In this document: positions 19,605 to 28,535 of the stretch, piece after piece
Layout of the letters: each line of letters starts with the position of its first letter
How positions within the stretch are numbered: position 1 is the first letter of the stretch
Assembly (NCBI RefSeq): GCF_000382225.1
Contig: NZ_KB907802.1
Coordinates: 1-64,000 of the forward strand
DNA length: 64,000 nt
Direction of reading: 5' to 3'
Source of the DNA: Hymenobacter aerophilus DSM 13606
Lineage (GTDB): Bacteria; Bacteroidota; Bacteroidia; Cytophagales; Hymenobacteraceae
Position numbers and translations under genes: made by a program
The notes under the pieces: generated by a model
Seen by the model: only the letters and a program-made list of their open reading frames with translations
What the model was told of the DNA's origin: nothing
The model's database searches: none

Positions 19605-20840
19605 CTAAGGTCGGCAGTTACCCAATATATTCAGCAGCGCCGATAATTTTTTAGCTTCCGATTCCCAGAAAGCCAGCGGCGGCGGCCCCTGCGGGTAGTA
19701 AGGGCGGGCCTGCAGGGCCGCAGCCAGCTCCAGGGCCGGCGGGTATTCGGCCTGCTGAAAATCGAAGGCCAGCCCGGCGTTGGCGGCATCGGCCAGCGGC
19801 TGCCAGAGCGGGTTAGGCGGCAGCACCAGCGGCAGAGCCAGCCCCAGGTACTCGAACAGCTTGGTTGGCACGCATCGGGCCGTGCTGGGGTGGGGCCGGT
19901 AGGGCAGCAGCCCCAGGTGCGCGCGGCGCAACTCGGCCACCAGCGTCGCGTGGGGCACCAGCGCCGCACCGCCTACCAGCGTAACCGCCCCTTTCGCGGC
20001 CGCCACGGCTGCCTCCAGCCGCGCCAGCAGCGCCGGTTGCTGGCAGGCCCCGATAATGGTGAGGTGCGCCAGCGGCCACACCGTGCGCAGGTGGGCCGCA
20101 AAACGCAGCGCCTCCCACACCCCGTTCAGCTCCGAAATAGTGCCCGAGTAGACCAGCCGCAGCGGCTCCGGAAACCCGGGCAGCCGGCGCGGCCAGGCGG
20201 CCGGCTGGGCATCGTAGGGCTGGTACTTGTTTTCGATGATAAGAACGGGTGGTTGGTTTCTGGTTTTTGGTTTTTGGCTTTTGGGAAGAAGTGCCGAGGC
20301 TGCTGGGGCAGCGGCAGTAGTCAGGGCTCCGGCCGCGAAGGGCAGTTCGGCGGCATAGCTGCGCTCGGCCAGCAGCACGGCCGCGGCGCGGGCGGCGGCC
20401 AGCGTTTCGAGGCGGCGCACCAGCCCCGCCAGCAGGCTCCGCGCCCAGGTCGGATACACGGCCTGGGTCTGGATGTTGAGGGCGTAATTTTCGCGCACAT
20501 CGTACACGAAGTGCCGCCGGCCCCGCCCGAGCCACTGCCAGAGCACGGTGGCCGGCAGCAACTCGGGCGCGTGCACAAACACCACATTGGGCCGCACCTG
20601 CCGCAGCAGTTGCCAGTAGCGCCACTGAGCCCGCAGCCGCGCCAGGCTCAGGCGGGAGCCCTGCAGCAGCGCGTGCACGTGCAGGTTGGCCAGCAGGTTG
20701 GGTGGGGGCGGGGCCGCCCGGCCCGCCACGTGCACCTGGGTGCCCGGCCGCCCGGCCAGTGTGCGCCCGAACTTGCCCAGCATCCGGGTATCGTCGAGGG
20801 GCTTGAGCACGGAGGCCAGCAGAATGGTGAGGGCGGGCAT
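19605..20840 (-). CDS. glycosyltransferase, GT-B fold (family 4-like)
   Basis: A 411-residue putative glycosyltransferase. The N-terminal half carries helix-rich Arg segments and VVFVHAPELLPATV followed by YDVRENYA, as in GT4-like enzymes acting on envelope or exopolysaccharide. The C-terminal Rossmann half has LVYSGTISELNGVWEAL (donor-side GT-B strand) and HLGLLPYRPHPSTARCVPTKLFEYLGLALP (the E-containing donor-binding region). Residues about 186-200 (PKSQKPKTRNQPP) are a low-complexity insert encoded by repeated GGTTTTTGG words; a related word occurs just upstream of the start. The substrate is unknown. No other glycan genes are next to it. Confidence 0.8.
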   Translation of the reverse strand: MPALTILLASVLKPLDDTRMLGKFGRTLAGRPGTQVHVAGRAAPPPPNLLANLHVHALLQGSRLSLARLRAQWRYWQLLRQVRPNVVFVHAPELLPATVLWQWLGRGRRHFVYDVRENYALNIQTQAVYPTWARSLLAGLVRRLETLAAARAAAVLLAERSYAAELPFAAGALTTAAAPAASALLPKSQKPKTRNQPPVLIIENKYQPYDAQPAAWPRRLPGFPEPLRLVYSGTISELNGVWEALRFAAHLRTVWPLAHLTIIGACQQPALLARLEAAVAAAKGAVTLVGGAALVPHATLVAELRRAHLGLLPYRPHPSTARCVPTKLFEYLGLALPLVLPPNPLWQPLADAANAGLAFDFQQAEYPPALELAAALQARPYYPQGPPPLAFWESEAKKLSALLNILGNCRP

Positions 20841-20912
20841 TGGGTTTGTGGTTGGTTTCTCGTGGTTCGGGGAGTGGCTGCGGAAGGGGGAAGTGACTGC
20901 CGGAGCCCGGCG

Positions 20913-20944
20913 TTGCTACCAGCGCCCATCGTCTGCTACCTTTG
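20913..20944 (+). promoter_or_regulatory. dapD promoter (TTG-N21-TACCTTTG)
   Basis: TTG at 20913-20915 and TACCTTTG at 20937-20944 are separated by 21 bases, a full match to the Bacteroidota -33/-7 promoter. The start codon of dapD is about 66 bases downstream. Confidence 0.8.
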
Positions 20945-21010
20945 GGCTGGCCGGCCGCGAAGCCGGCAACCCAACTGCGAATTACGAACAACGCTCAACG
21001 AAAATCGAAA

Positions 21011-21835
<825 letters not shown>

Positions 21836-22085
21836 AATCACAGATGTTGCAGATGTTGCAGATGAAAATTGATTCGTTCTGGATTACTGATAAGAATTGA
21901 TTCGGTTGAAAGAACTGCTTGGGTAAGTTGATAACCGGCATATTGGCTGGCCTTCTATCTTTGGGGAGTTTTGATGAGCTGCTTTCGACCTACGCCTGTG
22001 CTGGCAGCCGCGTCATCCAATCTTTTTTTCATCTGCAGCCCAGAACGAATCTGCGCTATCTGCAACATCTGCAACATCTGTGATT
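21836..22085. repeat. long palindrome with GATGTTGCA-word arms after dapD
   Basis: Arms at 21836-21882 and 22040-22085 match each other in inverted orientation. They are built of CAGATGTTG words plus CCAGAACGAAT near the loop side. About 157 bases lie between. The left arm begins directly after the dapD stop, and the right arm contains the GTG proposed as the start of the next gene. Confidence 0.85.
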
Positions 22086-22877
22086 AAGAATGTAGTATCG
22101 GCCGCGCAGGCCCGCGAGGAAGTGCGCGACTATGTGGCCCAGGAGCTGAGCCTCGACCCGGAAACCATCCAAACCCGCGTAGTTTTCAACCGCGAGCTGC
22201 CCTGGGTGGATGGCCGCACCCGGCCCTGCTTTCTGGTAGAATGGGCCGAGCCCAACGGCCGCGACGGCGTGGCCCTGGCGGGGCCCTACACCCACAATTT
22301 CTTCGAGTTCACCCGCGCCGACGCCTACCAGCTGGGGGCCCAGAATTCGTGGCGTCAGCAGCTGCTCAACCTGTATGCCGGCTGCGAGCTGGTGGTGCAC
22401 GCCCGCCTCACCCAGCAGCTTACCGACGTGCCCGACCCCACGCGGCTGGCCGTTATCAAGCAGAGCCTGCAGGAGCGCAGCAACTGGCGCGTGGCCGTAA
22501 ACGTGTCGTTGCGTGAGTTTCTGCGCTTGGGCACCGACGAGTACTACATCTTCAACGGCAGCTGGGTCTGGAACCCGCACTACCACTACTCGCCCATCAA
22601 GGGCTTCGTGCCCTTCGGCGACAAAACCCTGATGAGCCTGCCCAAACAGGAGTTTATTCCGGTGAAGTCGCACTCGCCCTTCGAGGCCCTGCCCGAAGTA
22701 GGCGAAGACGGTGCTTACCCCGGCGAGCTGGTCAGCTTCATCATCGTGCGCAACGACCAGATTATCGAAACCCGCGACCTGGACCTCTACACCCGCACCC
22801 TGATGAACCAGGTGGCTACCTTCTATGCCCTCGGCCGCGACCAGGGTCCTTTCCAGATTGAAATGGCCGGAGCTTAG
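22080..22877 (+). CDS. hypothetical conserved protein
   Basis: A 265-residue soluble protein without recognised domains. It is Trp/Tyr-rich in the middle (YYIFNGSWVWNPHYHYSPIKGFVPFGDK) and has an alpha/beta look, with no signal peptide. The GTG at 22080 is the start I use; it lies inside the right arm of the palindrome that follows dapD, so the first codons are repeat-derived. No upstream alternative fits. Its stop lies at the edge of another palindrome (22882-22976). It is flanked on both sides by repeats, so it may have its own transcript. I do not recognise a function. Confidence 0.65.
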   Translation: MIKNVVSAAQAREEVRDYVAQELSLDPETIQTRVVFNRELPWVDGRTRPCFLVEWAEPNGRDGVALAGPYTHNFFEFTRADAYQLGAQNSWRQQLLNLYAGCELVVHARLTQQLTDVPDPTRLAVIKQSLQERSNWRVAVNVSLREFLRLGTDEYYIFNGSWVWNPHYHYSPIKGFVPFGDKTLMSLPKQEFIPVKSHSPFEALPEVGEDGAYPGELVSFIIVRNDQIIETRDLDLYTRTLMNQVATFYALGRDQGPFQIEMAGA

Positions 22878-22881
22878 ACGT

Positions 22882-22976
22882 GAGATATAAGAAGTGAGAG
22901 GTGAGACTTTCGTGCTGACAGCCCAATCAATTAGGGTCGTCGGCACGAAAGTCTCACCTCTCACTTCTTATATCTC
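22882..22976. repeat. perfect 34-bp palindrome between convergent genes
   Basis: Arms 22882-22915 and 22943-22976 are exact complements over 34 bases with a 27-base loop. The outer part is made of GAAGTGAGAG-type words; the inner part is GTGAGACTTTCGTGC. The same outer words recur around 42138-42165. Confidence 0.95.
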
Positions 22977-22986
22977 CCTTCTAAAT

Positions 22987-23526
22987 TTACGCCGCCTCAC
23001 TTTTCAGCTTGTCGCCGAACACCGATTTCACTTTGTCTACTTTGCTCTTCACCACGAACTGGCAGTAGGGCTGCGTGCGGTTCTGGTTGTAGTAGTTCTG
23101 GTGGTAGGCCTCGGCGGGGTAGAACTCCGGCAGGGGCAGAATTTCGGTGGTGATGGGGCCGTCGAAGGCGTTGGCGTCAGTCAGCTTCTGCTTGTAGGCT
23201 TCGGCCAGGCGCTGCTGCTCCTCCGAGTTGGTGTAAATGCCCGAGCGGTACTGCGTGCCCGCGTCGTTGCCTTGGCGGTTGAGGGTGGTGGGGTCGTGGG
23301 TTTTCCAGAACACCTCCAGCAGGTCCTCGTAGCTGATAACGGCCGGGTCGAAGGTGACCTGAATCACCTCGTTGTGGCCCGTCAGGCCGCTGCAGACTTC
23401 CTTATAGGTGGGGTTGGCAATGCGCCCGCCGGTGTAGCCCGACACGACTTTCTCCACGCCCTTCAGGTTCTGAAAAACGGCCTCGGTGCACCAGAAGCAG
23501 CCGCCGCCAAATGTAGCTTGTTCCAT
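22987..23526 (-). CDS. msrA: peptide-methionine (S)-S-oxide reductase A
   Basis: MsrA repairs methionine-S-sulfoxide in proteins using thioredoxin. The 179-residue protein carries the catalytic GGCFWCTEAVF motif (Cys10), then SGYTGGRIANPTYKEVCSG, EVIQVTFDP, and FYPAEAYHQNYY, all typical. There is no signal peptide, so it is cytoplasmic. A fused MsrB is absent. A palindrome lies between the msrA start and the dehydrogenase gene upstream, and another beyond its stop. Confidence 0.95.
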   Translation of the reverse strand: MEQATFGGGCFWCTEAVFQNLKGVEKVVSGYTGGRIANPTYKEVCSGLTGHNEVIQVTFDPAVISYEDLLEVFWKTHDPTTLNRQGNDAGTQYRSGIYTNSEEQQRLAEAYKQKLTDANAFDGPITTEILPLPEFYPAEAYHQNYYNQNRTQPYCQFVVKSKVDKVKSVFGDKLKSEAA

Positions 23527-23721
23527 AAATCGTTGATTTTCGCTGATTAATCGTGATGACGCTGATTTTGTTCAGCGCTGCAACTATAACGCACAAGGGC
23601 TGGCGGCTGTTCATAAACCTGAACGAATGCTGGCCAGGCAGCCTTATACGGCAACCTGCCACGCGCCATCCGAAACAGCGTCATCACGGTTAATCAGTGA
23701 AAATTAACGAGTAAATCAGCG
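23527..23721. repeat. palindrome with CGCTGATTAATC-word arms upstream of msrA
   Basis: Left arm 23531-23564 and right arm 23676-23710 pair with about three mismatches; the words are TGATTTTCGCTGATTAA and GTGATGACGCTG. The outer right arm runs over the stop codon of the neighbouring dehydrogenase gene (TGA, reverse complement of 23716-23718). Confidence 0.8.
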
Positions 23722-24603
23722 CTTGAAACGGTCGGCCAGTACCAGCTCTTTGGTGCCGTGGGTCCAGGAGTAGAAGCCTTCGCCCGATTTCACGCCCAGG
23801 CGGCCGGCCGTTACCATGTTCACCAGCAGCGGGCAGGGGGCGTATTTGGGGTTGCCCAGGCCCTCGTGCAGTACCCGCATAATGGCCAGGCACACATCGA
23901 GGCCGATAAAGTCGGCCAGCTGCAGCGGGCCCATGAGGTGGGCCATGCCCAGCTTCATCACCGTGTCGATTTCCTCGACGCCGGCCACGCCCTCGTGCAG
24001 CGTGATGATGGCCTCGTTAATCATGGGCATCAGAATGCGGTTGGCCACGAAGCCGGGGTAGTCGTTGACCTCGGTGGGCGTTTTGCCCAGTTGCCGTGAC
24101 ATATCCATCACTTTGGCCGTCACCTCATCGGAAGTCGCGTAGCCGCGAATCACCTCCACCAGCTTCATCACCGGCACCGGGTTCATGAAGTGCATGCCAA
24201 TAACCTGCGTTTGGCGCTTGGTAACGGCGGCAATGCGGGTGATGGAAATCGAGGAGGTGTTGGTAGCCAGAATAGCCTGCTCGGGCGCGTACTGGTCGAT
24301 TTCGCGGAAGATGTTGAGCTTGAGCTCGACGTTTTCGGTGGCGGCCTCCACCACCAAATCGGCCTGCAGCACGCCCTCGGAAAGGCTGGTGTAGGTTTTG
24401 ATGCGGCCCAGCGTGGCCGTTTTGTCCTCGTCCGAGAGGCTGCCTTTGCTTACCTGCCGGTCGAGGTTTTTGCCGATGGTGGCCAGCCCTTTGTCGAGGG
24501 CCGGCTGGTTGATATCAATGAGGGCCACGGCGAATCCGTGCTGGGCAAAAACGTGGGCAATGCCATTGCCCATCGTGCCCGAGCCAATAACGGCAACGTT
24601 CAT
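23716..24603 (-). CDS. 3-hydroxyacyl-CoA (3-hydroxybutyryl-CoA) dehydrogenase
   Basis: A 295-residue NAD(P)-dependent 3-hydroxyacyl-CoA dehydrogenase of the short Hbd/PaaH type. The Rossmann motif is at the extreme N terminus (VIGSGTMGNGIAHVFA). The catalytic His lies in HFMNPVPVMKLVEVI, and the C-terminal dimer domain shows YPGFVANRILMPMINEA and GMAHLMGPLQLADFIGLD. It oxidises 3-hydroxybutyryl-CoA or related compounds in fatty acid or butyrate metabolism. The ATG at 24601-24603 is chosen because the Rossmann motif follows it immediately. No other beta-oxidation gene is adjacent, so the in vivo substrate is open. Confidence 0.93.
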   Translation of the reverse strand: MNVAVIGSGTMGNGIAHVFAQHGFAVALIDINQPALDKGLATIGKNLDRQVSKGSLSDEDKTATLGRIKTYTSLSEGVLQADLVVEAATENVELKLNIFREIDQYAPEQAILATNTSSISITRIAAVTKRQTQVIGMHFMNPVPVMKLVEVIRGYATSDEVTAKVMDMSRQLGKTPTEVNDYPGFVANRILMPMINEAIITLHEGVAGVEEIDTVMKLGMAHLMGPLQLADFIGLDVCLAIMRVLHEGLGNPKYAPCPLLVNMVTAGRLGVKSGEGFYSWTHGTKELVLADRFKR

Positions 24604-24669
24604 AAAGGTGGAAAAAAGGGGGTGGGAAGAAACGAAGGCCCGCCAAAAAAGGGGAGAAGCGGGCCTAAG

Positions 24670-24701
24670 CAAAGCTACGCCGAAAACCGGCGGCTGCCCA
24701 A
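24670..24701 (-). promoter_or_regulatory. promoter of the hydroxyacyl-CoA dehydrogenase (TTG-N21-TAGCTTTG)
   Basis: On the reverse strand TTG (24699-24701) and TAGCTTTG (24670-24677) are separated by 21 bases. The 5' leader then begins with a GGCCCGC/GCGGGCC hairpin (24637-24665). Confidence 0.75.
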
Positions 24702-24945
24702 TTGGTTCGTCCGGCAGCCCGCCAGGGGCCGGCTTTTTTTGGCAAGCCAAAAAGGGCCTTTGCAGTCAATCAGGACAGGTTTGGACTGTGCTAATGAAAA
24801 ATAGGTGAAGCTGAATAAAACCTTTTGGGCGAAGGTGCGCGTACAAACCCGCAGAATGGCTTCCGGCCCTGCAAATCATCTACTGCTCCTCGGAAACGCT
24901 GTTTTTTCTCTCTCCCCTTTTTTCCCACTCTCTTCCTTTTCAATC
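24702..24945. other. leader region before the small membrane protein gene
   Basis: No gene is seen here. It contains a GCC/GGC and T-run hairpin near 24720-24760 and a pyrimidine-rich leader just before the next start. Confidence 0.3.
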
Positions 24946-25104
24946 ATGGGTAATCTGTTGTACATCATCGCCGTCATTCTGGTCATCATCTGGGCTATCA
25001 GCTTCTTCGGCGGCTTCTTCACCGGCAGCATCATTCACGTACTGCTCGTAATTGCCATCATCGTAATCCTGCTCCGCGTCATTCGGGGCGGCAGCGCGGT
25101 CTAA
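24946..25104 (+). CDS. lmo0937-family tiny membrane protein
   Basis: A 52-residue protein made of two membrane spans (about 4-27 and 30-46) around a GGFFTGSIIH turn, ending VIRGGSAV. This matches the lmo0937 family of tiny membrane proteins, which are widespread in Bacteroidota and Firmicutes and often stress-linked. The start is ATG at 24946. A symmetric terminator follows the stop. The function is not known. Confidence 0.8.
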   Translation: MGNLLYIIAVILVIIWAISFFGGFFTGSIIHVLLVIAIIVILLRVIRGGSAV

Positions 25105-25150
25105 CTACCGCAGCCTGCCGGCCGGTTGGAAATACCGGCATCTGAAAAAC

Positions 25151-25190
25151 CAAAAAATCCCCGTCCGAGCAATCGGACGGGGATTTTTTG
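25151..25190. terminator. bidirectional terminator
   Basis: Perfect 17-base arms (25151-25167 and 25174-25190) with A- and T-runs at both ends serve the convergent genes on either side. Confidence 0.93.
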
Positions 25191-25227
25191 TGTGCGCCGA
25201 TGGGGCGTTTCAGCGCCTAAGCCGCGC

Positions 25228-26031
25228 TTATTTCAAATCGTACATAAAGCTGAAACGAATCACCGGCTGGCCATAGATGTCGTCGAAGCCATCGTTGAAG
25301 TTGTAGAGCACCACAATATCGGCGGCAAACCGCTCGCCGAAACGGTTGCGGTAGCCCACGCCGGCCAGCGGGGTGCGCACATCATGCTTGTAGGTGTACA
25401 CGATGCCGTTATTGTAGTCAATACCCAGCGTTTCGGCCTTAGTGTATTCGTACTCGGCGTGCAGAAAGAACTCCTTGTACACAATAAACTGCGCGAAGCC
25501 CTTAAAGCCCAGGCTGTTGGTCTTGATGGTTGGTCCGCCCCGGCCAAAGGAGTAGCTGTTGTAGGCGTACGAAATGCCCGGACCGGCCGCAAACCGCTCG
25601 GTGAAGCGGTAGCCGATGGCGGGCGCTACGCTGGCGCTGAACTGGTTGTAGCCGTCGTAGCCGCTAAAGCCCAGCCCGAAATTGGTGTACAGGAAATACT
25701 TGCGCAGCGGCGGCGGGGGCGGAGCCACGCCCGGGCGGTTAGGCAAATCCATGCCCGAGGGACGGTTGGGGTCGTAGGCCGGGGCGCGCGAAGCCGGCAC
25801 GTTGGGGTCGGGCTGGTACACGGGCGGGGCGGTAGCGGGGGCAGGCTGCTGCGGCTCAGTGCGGGGCGTAGGCGGCGGCCGGCGGGCGGGGGCCGAGCCG
25901 GGCGGGGCCGTATTCAGCTGCGGCTTTACGGTGCGGGTCGTATCGGCGGGCGTGGTTTGGGCTTGGGCAGCGGCCGGGGCCAGCGCGAGGCCGGTTCCGC
26001 CCAGCAGCAGCGAAAACAGGAGTCGTTTCAT
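25228..26031 (-). CDS. outer-membrane beta-barrel-like protein with Pro-rich N terminus
   Basis: A 267-residue exported protein. A signal peptide (about 1-24) precedes a Pro/Ala-rich, probably disordered stretch (about 25-110). About 155 residues of alternating aromatic/polar beta strands follow (YTNFGLGFSGYDGYNQF, IGYRFTERFAAGPGISYAYN, and the final strand VIRFSFMYDLK). An aromatic residue near the C terminus and paired Gly/Tyr strands fit a small 8-stranded outer-membrane barrel of the OmpW/PorT-like kind. No specific family is recognised. The Pro-rich segment could span toward peptidoglycan. ATG 26029-26031 starts just before a clear signal peptide. Confidence 0.7.
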   Translation of the reverse strand: MKRLLFSLLLGGTGLALAPAAAQAQTTPADTTRTVKPQLNTAPPGSAPARRPPPTPRTEPQQPAPATAPPVYQPDPNVPASRAPAYDPNRPSGMDLPNRPGVAPPPPPLRKYFLYTNFGLGFSGYDGYNQFSASVAPAIGYRFTERFAAGPGISYAYNSYSFGRGGPTIKTNSLGFKGFAQFIVYKEFFLHAEYEYTKAETLGIDYNNGIVYTYKHDVRTPLAGVGYRNRFGERFAADIVVLYNFNDGFDDIYGQPVIRFSFMYDLK

Positions 26032-26054
26032 TGGTAGATATAGATAGGGGAGTG

Positions 26055-26139
26055 GGTATTCTGCAACGGGCAAAAAGGGGAAATGGTGCGTCACTGCTCT
26101 GCAATAACGCACCATTTCCCCTTTCCCGTATTCAATACC
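26055..26139. repeat. palindrome between barrel gene and ABC-F gene
   Basis: Inner arms are exact over 18 bases (AAAGGGGAAATGGTGCGT at 26074-26091 and its complement at 26106-26123). Outer flanks GGTATT and AATACC also pair. It could stop ABC-F transcription on the reverse strand. Confidence 0.8.
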
Positions 26140-26156
26140 GAGAGTTGCCGCTAAAG

Positions 26157-27779
26157 CTACGAAACCAGCTGGTACATGCGGCGGCGCTGCTCGCGGATAT
26201 TCTCGTCGGCCAGGTACTCCTCGTAGGTCATGCGGCGGTCGATAATGCCGTCGGGCGTGAGCTCGATGATGCGGTTGGCTACCGTTTCAATCACCTGCAA
26301 GTCGTGCGAAGCAAACAGCAGCGTGCCGTTGAACTCCTGCAGCGAGTTGTTGAGGGCCGTGATGCTTTCCAGGTCGAGGTGATTGGTGGGGTCGTCGAGC
26401 GTGAGCACGTTGCCGCCTTCCATCATCATCTTGCTCAGCATGCAGCGCACCTTCTCGCCGCCGCTCAGCACGTTGCTTTTCTTGAGCGACTCCTCGCCCG
26501 AAAACAGCATCCGGCCCAGGAAACCCCGGATAAACGACTCGTCCTTCTCGGTGCTGTACTGGCGCAGCCAGTCCACCAGGTTCAAATCTGTATCAAAGAA
26601 CTCGGTGTTTTCCTTGGGGAAGTAGCTGGGCGTGATGGTGGTGCCCCACTTAAAGGTGCCGGTAGCGGGCTTCACCTGCTCGAACAGAATGTCGAACAGC
26701 AGGGAAGGGGCCCGGTCGTCGCGGCTAACGAGGGCCACCTTGTCGCCCTTGTCGAGCATGAACGACACGTTGCGGAAGATGGTCTGGCCATCCACCTTGG
26801 CGCTCAGGTTTTCCACCGTCAGCAGCTGGTTGCCGGCCTCGCGCTCGGGCTTGAAGGCAATGTAGGGGTACTTGCGCGAGCTGGGCTTGATTTCTTCGAG
26901 CGTGAGCTTCTGCAGCAGCTTCTGGCGCGAGGTGGCCTGCTTGCTTTTGGAAGCGTTGGCCGAGAAGCGCCGCACGAACTCCTCCAGCTCCTTGCGCTTG
27001 TCCTCGGTTTTCTTGTTCACATCCTGGCGCTGGCGCAAAGCCAGCTGGCTGCTTTCGTACCAGAACGAGTAGTTGCCGGGGTACATGGTAATCTTCGAGA
27101 AGTCGAGGTCGGCCATATAGTTGCACACCGCGTCGAGGAAGTGGCGGTCGTGGCTGACCACAATCACGGTGTTCTGGAACGAGTCGAGGAAGTTTTCGAG
27201 CCAGAGCACGGTTTCGGCGTCGAGGCCGTTGGTGGGTTCGTCGAGCAGCAGCACGTCGGGGTTGCCAAACAGCGCCTGGGCCAGCAACACCCGCACTTTG
27301 TCGGACGTGCCCAAATCGCCCATCAGCGTCTGGTGCTTGTCTTCCGAGATGCCGAGGCCCGAAAGCAGCTCGGCCGCCTCGTACTCGGCATTCCAGCCTT
27401 CGAGGTCGGCAAACTCGCCTTCCAACTCGGCGGCCCGCTCGCCGTCGGCGTCCGAGAAATCGGCCTTGGCGTAGAGCGCATCCTTCTCTTCCATCACCTT
27501 CCACAGGCGCGTATGGCCCATAATCACGGTCTGGAGCACCGGAAAGGCGTCGGCCGCGAACTGGTCCTGCTTAAGCACCGACAGGCGCGAGCCCTTGGGC
27601 ATATCTACCGAGCCGGTGTTGGCCTCGATTTCGCCGGCCAGAATCTTCAGAAACGTGGATTTACCGGCGCCGTTGGCCCCGATGAGGCCATACACGTTGC
27701 CGGGCATAAACTTGATGGTAACGTCTTCAAACAAAACGCGCTTGCCATAGCGCAGGCTTACGTTGGAGGTGCTGATCAT
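26157..27779 (-). CDS. ABC-F family ATPase with degenerate second nucleotide-binding domain
   Basis: A 540-residue duplicated ABC ATPase without membrane spans, so an ABC-F ribosome-acting factor of the YbiT-like group. NBD1 has a normal Walker A (GANGAGKST, residues 34-42) and Walker B (LLLDEPTNGLD), but its signature is DLGTSDKVRVLL in place of LSGGxK. The charged linker (QRQDVNKKTEDKRKELEEF) is present. In NBD2 the P-loop is replaced by SRDDRAPSLLF, without the Lys-Ser/Thr pair, and Walker B reads LTLDDPTNHLD with Asp where the catalytic Glu should be, while the signature LSGGEK is intact. Similar loss in NBD2 occurs in related Bacteroidota proteins as far as I recall. It would leave one composite active site. 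Confidence 0.9.
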   Translation of the reverse strand: MISTSNVSLRYGKRVLFEDVTIKFMPGNVYGLIGANGAGKSTFLKILAGEIEANTGSVDMPKGSRLSVLKQDQFAADAFPVLQTVIMGHTRLWKVMEEKDALYAKADFSDADGERAAELEGEFADLEGWNAEYEAAELLSGLGISEDKHQTLMGDLGTSDKVRVLLAQALFGNPDVLLLDEPTNGLDAETVLWLENFLDSFQNTVIVVSHDRHFLDAVCNYMADLDFSKITMYPGNYSFWYESSQLALRQRQDVNKKTEDKRKELEEFVRRFSANASKSKQATSRQKLLQKLTLEEIKPSSRKYPYIAFKPEREAGNQLLTVENLSAKVDGQTIFRNVSFMLDKGDKVALVSRDDRAPSLLFDILFEQVKPATGTFKWGTTITPSYFPKENTEFFDTDLNLVDWLRQYSTEKDESFIRGFLGRMLFSGEESLKKSNVLSGGEKVRCMLSKMMMEGGNVLTLDDPTNHLDLESITALNNSLQEFNGTLLFASHDLQVIETVANRIIELTPDGIIDRRMTYEEYLADENIREQRRRMYQLVS

Positions 27780-27845
27780 AGAAAGGGGTAAGCAAGAAAG
27801 AATGCAACGGGCCATCCGCCGCGCCAGGCGCCGCGTAGCCGGCCG

Positions 27846-27853
27846 CAAAAGTA
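27846..27853 (-). promoter_or_regulatory. -7 element upstream of the ABC-F gene
   Basis: TACTTTTG on the reverse strand fits TAnnTTTG and lies about 67 bases before the start codon. No -33 TTG is found at standard spacing. Confidence 0.45.
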
Positions 27854-28061
27854 CGGAAATTGCCTTCGTCGGTGAATTATCGGAACCCGTAATGGGGCTA
27901 AGGGGCAGAAAAGGGCGGCAAACCACAACCACTAGACCATCAGGATGGTATAATATGGAGCGCCGCCCGGCCGCCATAAGCCAACATCCCGTCTGGTGTT
28001 ACTGGTTCCGGCTGCGGGCCACCGTTCTGCTCCCTCACCCACAACCCCACCCGTTACTCTT

Positions 28062-28535
28062 ATGGCTGAATCTAAAGTTACTCCCGAAAACAACGGCGTC
28101 CGCTACGGCCTCTATACCTCGGTTGGCATGATGATTTACTTCGTTATAGCCTCGTTTTTCAACCTGTCTGACCGGATTGAGTTCAGCTTTTTGAACGGCG
28201 CCATTCTGGCCGTTGGCGTGTGCGTGGCCATTGTGCACTATAAGCGTAGCTGCCAAGGCCGCATGCCCTACTTAGGAGGCTTCGGCACGGGTATCGTCAC
28301 AGCTCTGGTGGCCTCCATCGCGTTTGGGCTGTTCTTCATTCTCTACGCCGGCGTCCTCAACCCCGGTATCATGAGCGGTCTGCAGGCCCGCGACCTGTTC
28401 GGCTACGACCTGTCGGTAACCATTGCTTTCCTGGCCATTATTCTGCAGGGGGCTATGTGGGGCATGATTATCTCGCTCGTGGCTATGCAGTACTACAAAA
28501 GCCCCGACCATAAGCCCATGGGACAGGAAGATTAA
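28062..28535 (+). CDS. DUF4199 membrane protein
   Basis: A 157-residue protein with four membrane spans (about 20-37, 43-60, 76-98 and 122-145). The N-terminal NNGVRYGLYTSVGMMIYF segment and the RSCQGRMPYLGGFGTG loop are typical of DUF4199, a Bacteroidota-restricted inner-membrane family of unknown function that often lies near glycosyltransferases. The ATG at 28062 follows a short leader. Nothing nearby indicates a pathway. Confidence 0.85.
   Translation: MAESKVTPENNGVRYGLYTSVGMMIYFVIASFFNLSDRIEFSFLNGAILAVGVCVAIVHYKRSCQGRMPYLGGFGTGIVTALVASIAFGLFFILYAGVLNPGIMSGLQARDLFGYDLSVTIAFLAIILQGAMWGMIISLVAMQYYKSPDHKPMGQED

Noticed and set aside
22882-22976. Palindromes as MITEs of the IS1-type element
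   Set aside because: No shared ends with the IS1 fragment and no target duplications visible.
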